Shown here: one piece after another, positions 58,583 through 61,819 of the stretch | Position numbering within the stretch: the first letter of the stretch is position 1 | Layout: every line of letters begins with the position of its first letter | From: Vicinamibacterales bacterium | GTDB taxonomy: Bacteria; Acidobacteriota; Vicinamibacteria; Vicinamibacterales; Fen-181 | Assembly (NCBI GenBank): GCA_036504215.1 | Contig: DASXVO010000061.1 | Span: 1 to 61,819, forward strand | DNA: 61,819 bases | Direction of reading: 5' to 3' | Program-made: the position numbers and the translations under genes | The notes under the pieces: generated by a model | What the model saw: the letters and a program-made list of their open reading frames with translations, nothing else | What the model was told of the DNA's origin: nothing | Database searches by the model: none

Positions 58583-58957
58583 GTGCCGACTATTAGCCAG
58601 CTGGTTCGCAAAGGCCGCGCGAATATCGCGGTCAAGACCAAGAGCCCCGCCCTGCAGGACAACCCGCAGAAGCGCGGTGTGTGCGTGCGCGTGTTCACCC
58701 AGACGCCCAAGAAGCCGAATTCGGCCCTCCGCAAGGTCGCCCGCGTCCGGCTCACCAACGGGATCGAGGTCACGACCTATATCCCTGGTGTCGGGCACAA
58801 CCTGCAGGAGCACTCGCTGGTGCTCATCCGCGGCGGACGCGTCAAGGACCTCCCGGGCGTGCGCTACCACGTGGTGCGCGGAACGCTCGACGCGGTCGGC
58901 GTGCAGGGCCGCAAGCAGGGCCGGTCGAAGTACGGCGCCAAGCGGCCGAAGGCGTAG
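58583..58957 (+). CDS. rpsL: 30S ribosomal protein S12
   Basis: 124 residues. GTG 58583 gives the family start (M)[15 protein letters not shown] five bases upstream supports it over GTG 58577. KKPNSALRK and the [13 protein letters not shown] loop keep the lysines whose change gives streptomycin resistance, and the Asp modified by RimO in other bacteria. S12 is the decoding-centre protein. Confidence 0.97.
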   Translation: MPTISQLVRKGRANIAVKTKSPALQDNPQKRGVCVRVFTQTPKKPNSALRKVARVRLTNGIEVTTYIPGVGHNLQEHSLVLIRGGRVKDLPGVRYHVVRGTLDAVGVQGRKQGRSKYGAKRPKA

Positions 58958-59008
58958 AAGGGGCAGGCCCGGTGCCGGCGACGCCGATGGGTGTCACCGC
59001 CGCCGAAC

Positions 59009-59029
59009 GGGCGACCACGAGGGTCGCCC
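59009..59029. repeat. REP-like palindrome ending CCCCTAC
   Basis: GGGCGACC (59009-59016), loop ACGAG, GGTCGCCC (59022-59029), then CTAC. It has the same loop as the element at 1450-1470. It lies in the rpsL-rpsG spacer. Confidence 0.65.
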
Positions 59030-59074
59030 CTACGTGGACCGCGGCCACGATTCTGACTAGCGTAAGAGAGCCAT

Positions 59075-59548
59075 ATGCCACGCAGACGAGAGATTGCCAA
59101 GCGGGAAATTGCGCCTGATCCGGTCTACAGCAGCGCGCTGGTGACGAAGTTCGTCAACACCGTGATGAACGCCGGCAAGCGGAGCACGGCGGAGCAGATC
59201 CTGTACCGCAGCTTCGACATCATCAAGGAGCGGACCGGCGACGACCCGCTCAAGGTGTTCAAGAAGGCGGTCGACAACGTCAAGCCGACGCTCGAGGTCA
59301 AGTCCCGCCGCGTGGGCGGCTCGAACTACCAGGTGCCGATCGAGGTCAACCCGAATCGCCGCCTGTCGCTCAGCATTCGCTGGCTCGTCGGCTACGCCCG
59401 GTCGCGTGGCGACGGCAAGACGATGGAAGAGAAACTGGCCAACGAGTTCATGGATGCGGCCAATCTTCGCGGCGGCGCCGTGAAGAAGCGTGAGGACACG
59501 CACCGCATGGCCGAAGCCAACAAGGCGTTCGCGCACTATCGCTGGTAG
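59075..59548 (+). CDS. rpsG: 30S ribosomal protein S7
   Basis: 157 residues starting [20 protein letters not shown], with [18 protein letters not shown] and the [15 protein letters not shown] loop. S7 nucleates the 30S head and lies near the E site. Normal length; it follows rpsL after a 117-base spacer with a REP-like element. Confidence 0.97.
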   Translation: MPRRREIAKREIAPDPVYSSALVTKFVNTVMNAGKRSTAEQILYRSFDIIKERTGDDPLKVFKKAVDNVKPTLEVKSRRVGGSNYQVPIEVNPNRRLSLSIRWLVGYARSRGDGKTMEEKLANEFMDAANLRGGAVKKREDTHRMAEANKAFAHYRW

Positions 59549-59556
59549 TACTGCCG

Positions 59557-61662
59557 ATGCCTCGTTCAGTCCCGCTCGATCGCACTCGGAATATCGGCAT
59601 CATGGCGCACATCGATGCCGGTAAGACCACCACCACGGAACGGATCCTGTTCTACACCGGGATTACGTACAAGATTGGTGAGGTCCACGAGGGCACGGCC
59701 GTCATGGACTGGATGGAGCAGGAGCAGGAACGCGGCATCACGATTACCTCTGCCGCCACTACCTGCCTGTGGCGCGATCACCGCATCAACATCATCGACA
59801 CGCCCGGCCACGTGGACTTCACGGCGGAAGTCGAGCGGTCGCTGCGCGTGCTCGACGGTGCGGTGGCTGTGTTCGACGCGGTCTCGGGCGTTGAGCCGCA
59901 GTCGGAAACGGTCTGGCGCCAGGCCGACAAGTACCGGGTCCCGCGCCTCTGCTTCGTCAACAAGATGGACCGCGTTGGCGCCGACTTCCGTGCCACGCTG
60001 GAGCAGATCGAGCGCAAGCTGCAGGCGAACCCGGTCGCGGTTCAGCTCCCGATCGGCTCAGAGGAACACTTCGCCGGCGTCATCGACCTCATCGGCATGC
60101 GGGCCATCCGCTACAAGGACGAGACGCTCGGCGCCGAGTACCTCGTCGACGACATCCCCGCCGATCTGCTCGACGAAGCCAAGCACTACCGCGAAATCCT
60201 CATCGAGAAAGCCACCGAGACCGACGACGCGCTGCTCGAGAAATACGTGGCCGGCGAGCCGATCAGCGAGGATGAGATTCGCGCGGCCATCCGCACGCGT
60301 TCCACCCGGTCGGTCCGCCACGAGAAGCGCCCGTTCGTGCCGGTCATCTGTGGTTCCGCCTTCAAGAACAAGGGCGTGCAGCCGCTGCTCGACGCGGTCG
60401 TCGACTTCCTCCCGTCGCCGCTCGACATTCCCGCGGTGATTGGCCTCGACCCGCGCAAGACCGAGGAAGTCCAGGTGGAGCGTCCGGCCGACGACTCGGC
60501 GCCGTTCTCCGCGCTGGCGTTCAAGATCATGACCGACCCGTTCGTCGGCCAGTTGGCGTTCATCCGGGTGTACTCCGGCGTGATGTCGTCCGGCTCGATG
60601 GTCTACAACGCGACGAAGGGCAAGACCGAGCGTGTTGGCCGCCTCCTCAAGATGCACGCGAACAAGCGCGAGGAGATCAAGGAGGTCTACGCGGGCGACA
60701 TCGCCGCCGCCGTGGGTCTCCGGAGCGTGACGACGGGCGACACGATCTGCGACGAGAAGAAGCCGGTCGTGCTCGAGTCGATGGTCTTCCCCGAGCCGGT
60801 CATCACGCTGGCGATCGAGCCGCGCACCAAGGCCGACCAGGAGAAGCTCGGTCAGGGACTCGGCAAGCTGCAGGCCGAGGACCCGACCTTCCGCGTCCAG
60901 ACCGACGTCGACACGGGCCAGGTCGTCATCCGCGGCATGGGCGAGCTCCACCTCGAGATCATCGTCGATCGCCTGAAGCGCGAGTTCGGCGTCGAGGCGA
61001 GCGTCGGCCGGCCGCAGGTCGCCTACAAGGAAACGCTCACGCAGCCGGCGCAGGCTGAAGGGCGCTACGTGCGCCAGACGGGCGGCCGCGGGCAGTACGG
61101 CCACGCGAAGATCCGCCTCACGCCGCGCAAGCCCGGCGAGGGCTTCGAGTTCGTCAACGCGATTGTCGGCGGCGCGATCCCGCGCGAGTACATCAAGCCC
61201 GTCGAAGAGGGCATCCGCGAGGCGCTGTCCGCCGGCGTGCTGGCCGGCTATCCCGTCGATGACGTCGGCGTGACCCTGTACGACGGCTCGTACCACGAGG
61301 TGGATTCGTCGGAGCTCGCATTCAAGATTGCCGGCTCGATGGCCTTCAAGGAAGCCGCGAAGAAGGCGGGGCCGGTGCTGCTCGAGCCCGTGATGAAGGT
61401 CGAGGTGGTGGTGCCCGAGGAATACATGGGCGACATCATGGGCGACCTCAGTGCCCGTCGCGGCCGGATCGTGTCAATGGAAGCGCGCGGTGGCACGCAG
61501 ATCGTCAACGCGCGAGTGCCACTGTCCGAGATGTTCGGGTACGCCACCGACCTTCGGTCGCGCACCCAGGGTCGTGCCACCTACACGATGCACTTCGAAC
61601 GCTACGAACAGGCGCCCCAGAACGTGAGCGAGGAAGTCGTCGCACGGATCCAGGGCAGATAA
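59557..61662 (+). CDS. fusA: Elongation factor G
   Basis: 701 residues. GTPase motifs: G1 [11 protein letters not shown]2 region [11 protein letters not shown]3 DTPGHVDF, G4 NKMD; then domains II to V with [14 protein letters not shown]. It is the translocase of translation. ATG 59557 lies eight bases after rpsG. No second EF-G-like gene is in the window. Confidence 0.98.
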   Translation: MPRSVPLDRTRNIGIMAHIDAGKTTTTERILFYTGITYKIGEVHEGTAVMDWMEQEQERGITITSAATTCLWRDHRINIIDTPGHVDFTAEVERSLRVLDGAVAVFDAVSGVEPQSETVWRQADKYRVPRLCFVNKMDRVGADFRATLEQIERKLQANPVAVQLPIGSEEHFAGVIDLIGMRAIRYKDETLGAEYLVDDIPADLLDEAKHYREILIEKATETDDALLEKYVAGEPISEDEIRAAIRTRSTRSVRHEKRPFVPVICGSAFKNKGVQPLLDAVVDFLPSPLDIPAVIGLDPRKTEEVQVERPADDSAPFSALAFKIMTDPFVGQLAFIRVYSGVMSSGSMVYNATKGKTERVGRLLKMHANKREEIKEVYAGDIAAAVGLRSVTTGDTICDEKKPVVLESMVFPEPVITLAIEPRTKADQEKLGQGLGKLQAEDPTFRVQTDVDTGQVVIRGMGELHLEIIVDRLKREFGVEASVGRPQVAYKETLTQPAQAEGRYVRQTGGRGQYGHAKIRLTPRKPGEGFEFVNAIVGGAIPREYIKPVEEGIREALSAGVLAGYPVDDVGVTLYDGSYHEVDSSELAFKIAGSMAFKEAAKKAGPVLLEPVMKVEVVVPEEYMGDIMGDLSARRGRIVSMEARGGTQIVNARVPLSEMFGYATDLRSRTQGRATYTMHFERYEQAPQNVSEEVVARIQGR

Positions 61663-61678
61663 GCGGAGACATACTTCG

Positions 61679-61819
61679 ATGGCGAAAGAAAAATTTGACC
61701 GCTCGAAACCGCACGTGAACGTTGGGACGATTGGCCACATCGACCACGGCAAGACCACCTTGACGGCGGCGCTGACGAAGGTGGCGGCGGACAAGGGGTG
61801 GGCGAAGTATGTGTCGTAT
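61679..61819 (+). CDS. tuf: Elongation factor Tu, N-terminal part (partial, 47 residues)
   Basis: The gene runs off the end. It starts [20 protein letters not shown], with the P-loop GHIDHGKT. It closes the usual str operon order rpsL-rpsG-fusA-tuf and is the second tuf in the window. Confidence 0.97.
   Translation, partial: MAKEKFDRSKPHVNVGTIGHIDHGKTTLTAALTKVAADKGWAKYVSY

Overview
The window is a GC-rich (about two thirds G+C by eye) bacterial chromosome segment. Gene content points to Acidobacteriota, probably the Vicinamibacteria: an ECF sigma/anti-sigma/DUF4097 module, a 29-residue repeat protein of a kind I associate with that phylum, an ADOP-type permease remnant, and many FHA, kinase and PEGA proteins. 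The assignment is inference.

Layout. (1) 1-12476 is the transcription/translation core: 3' end of one tuf, rpmG, tRNA-Trp, secE, nusG, rplKAJL, rpoB, rpoC. (2) 58125-61819 resumes it with rpsL, rpsG, fusA and the 5' end of a second tuf. In many bacteria rpoC and rpsL are neighbours; here about 46 kb separates them, with no integrase, transposase or tRNA junction visible. (3) 12.5-19.6 kb holds housekeeping and signalling genes: an alpha/beta hydrolase, an ECF sigma/anti-sigma/DUF4097 operon divergent from a repeat protein, a hotdog thioesterase, a cache-domain membrane protein and a permease remnant.

(4) 19.6-30.8 kb is a RiPP (lanthipeptide) locus: a sigma-54 activator, a lipoprotein, a near-consensus -24/-12 promoter, an NHLP-leader precursor with an 18-residue core, a LanM synthetase of the CCG zinc-ligand type, then tightly coupled genes for a GNAT acyltransferase, a degenerate FkbH-like protein, an acyl carrier protein, an SDR and an AMP-forming acyl ligase. 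The simplest reading is a lanthipeptide that also receives an ACP-borne acyl group, perhaps on the single core lysine. (5) 30.9-42.3 kb is the export machine: two TolC-like proteins, an HlyD-like adaptor, a C39-peptidase ABC exporter, and a second NHLM ABC protein carrying two N-terminal FHA domains.

(6) 42.3-58.1 kb continues on the same strand with an HExxH protein, a cNMP+FHA protein, three more FHA proteins, a STAS protein, a PP2C phosphatase, two Ser/Thr kinases and periplasmic PEGA/TPR/PDZ/propeller proteins. Because the exporter itself carries phosphothreonine-reader domains, I infer that export of the modified peptide is gated by threonine phosphorylation. This combination (NHLP lanthipeptide, putative acylation, FHA-fused exporter, kinase/phosphatase block) is the best candidate for an undescribed system here.

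Other notable points: RpoB carries an eight-cysteine double zinc-ribbon insertion whose first half copies the spacing of the RpoC zinc ribbon; the FHA-exporter gene lacks a normal start codon; REP-like palindromes ending in CTAC and heptanucleotide tandem repeats occur in several spacers.
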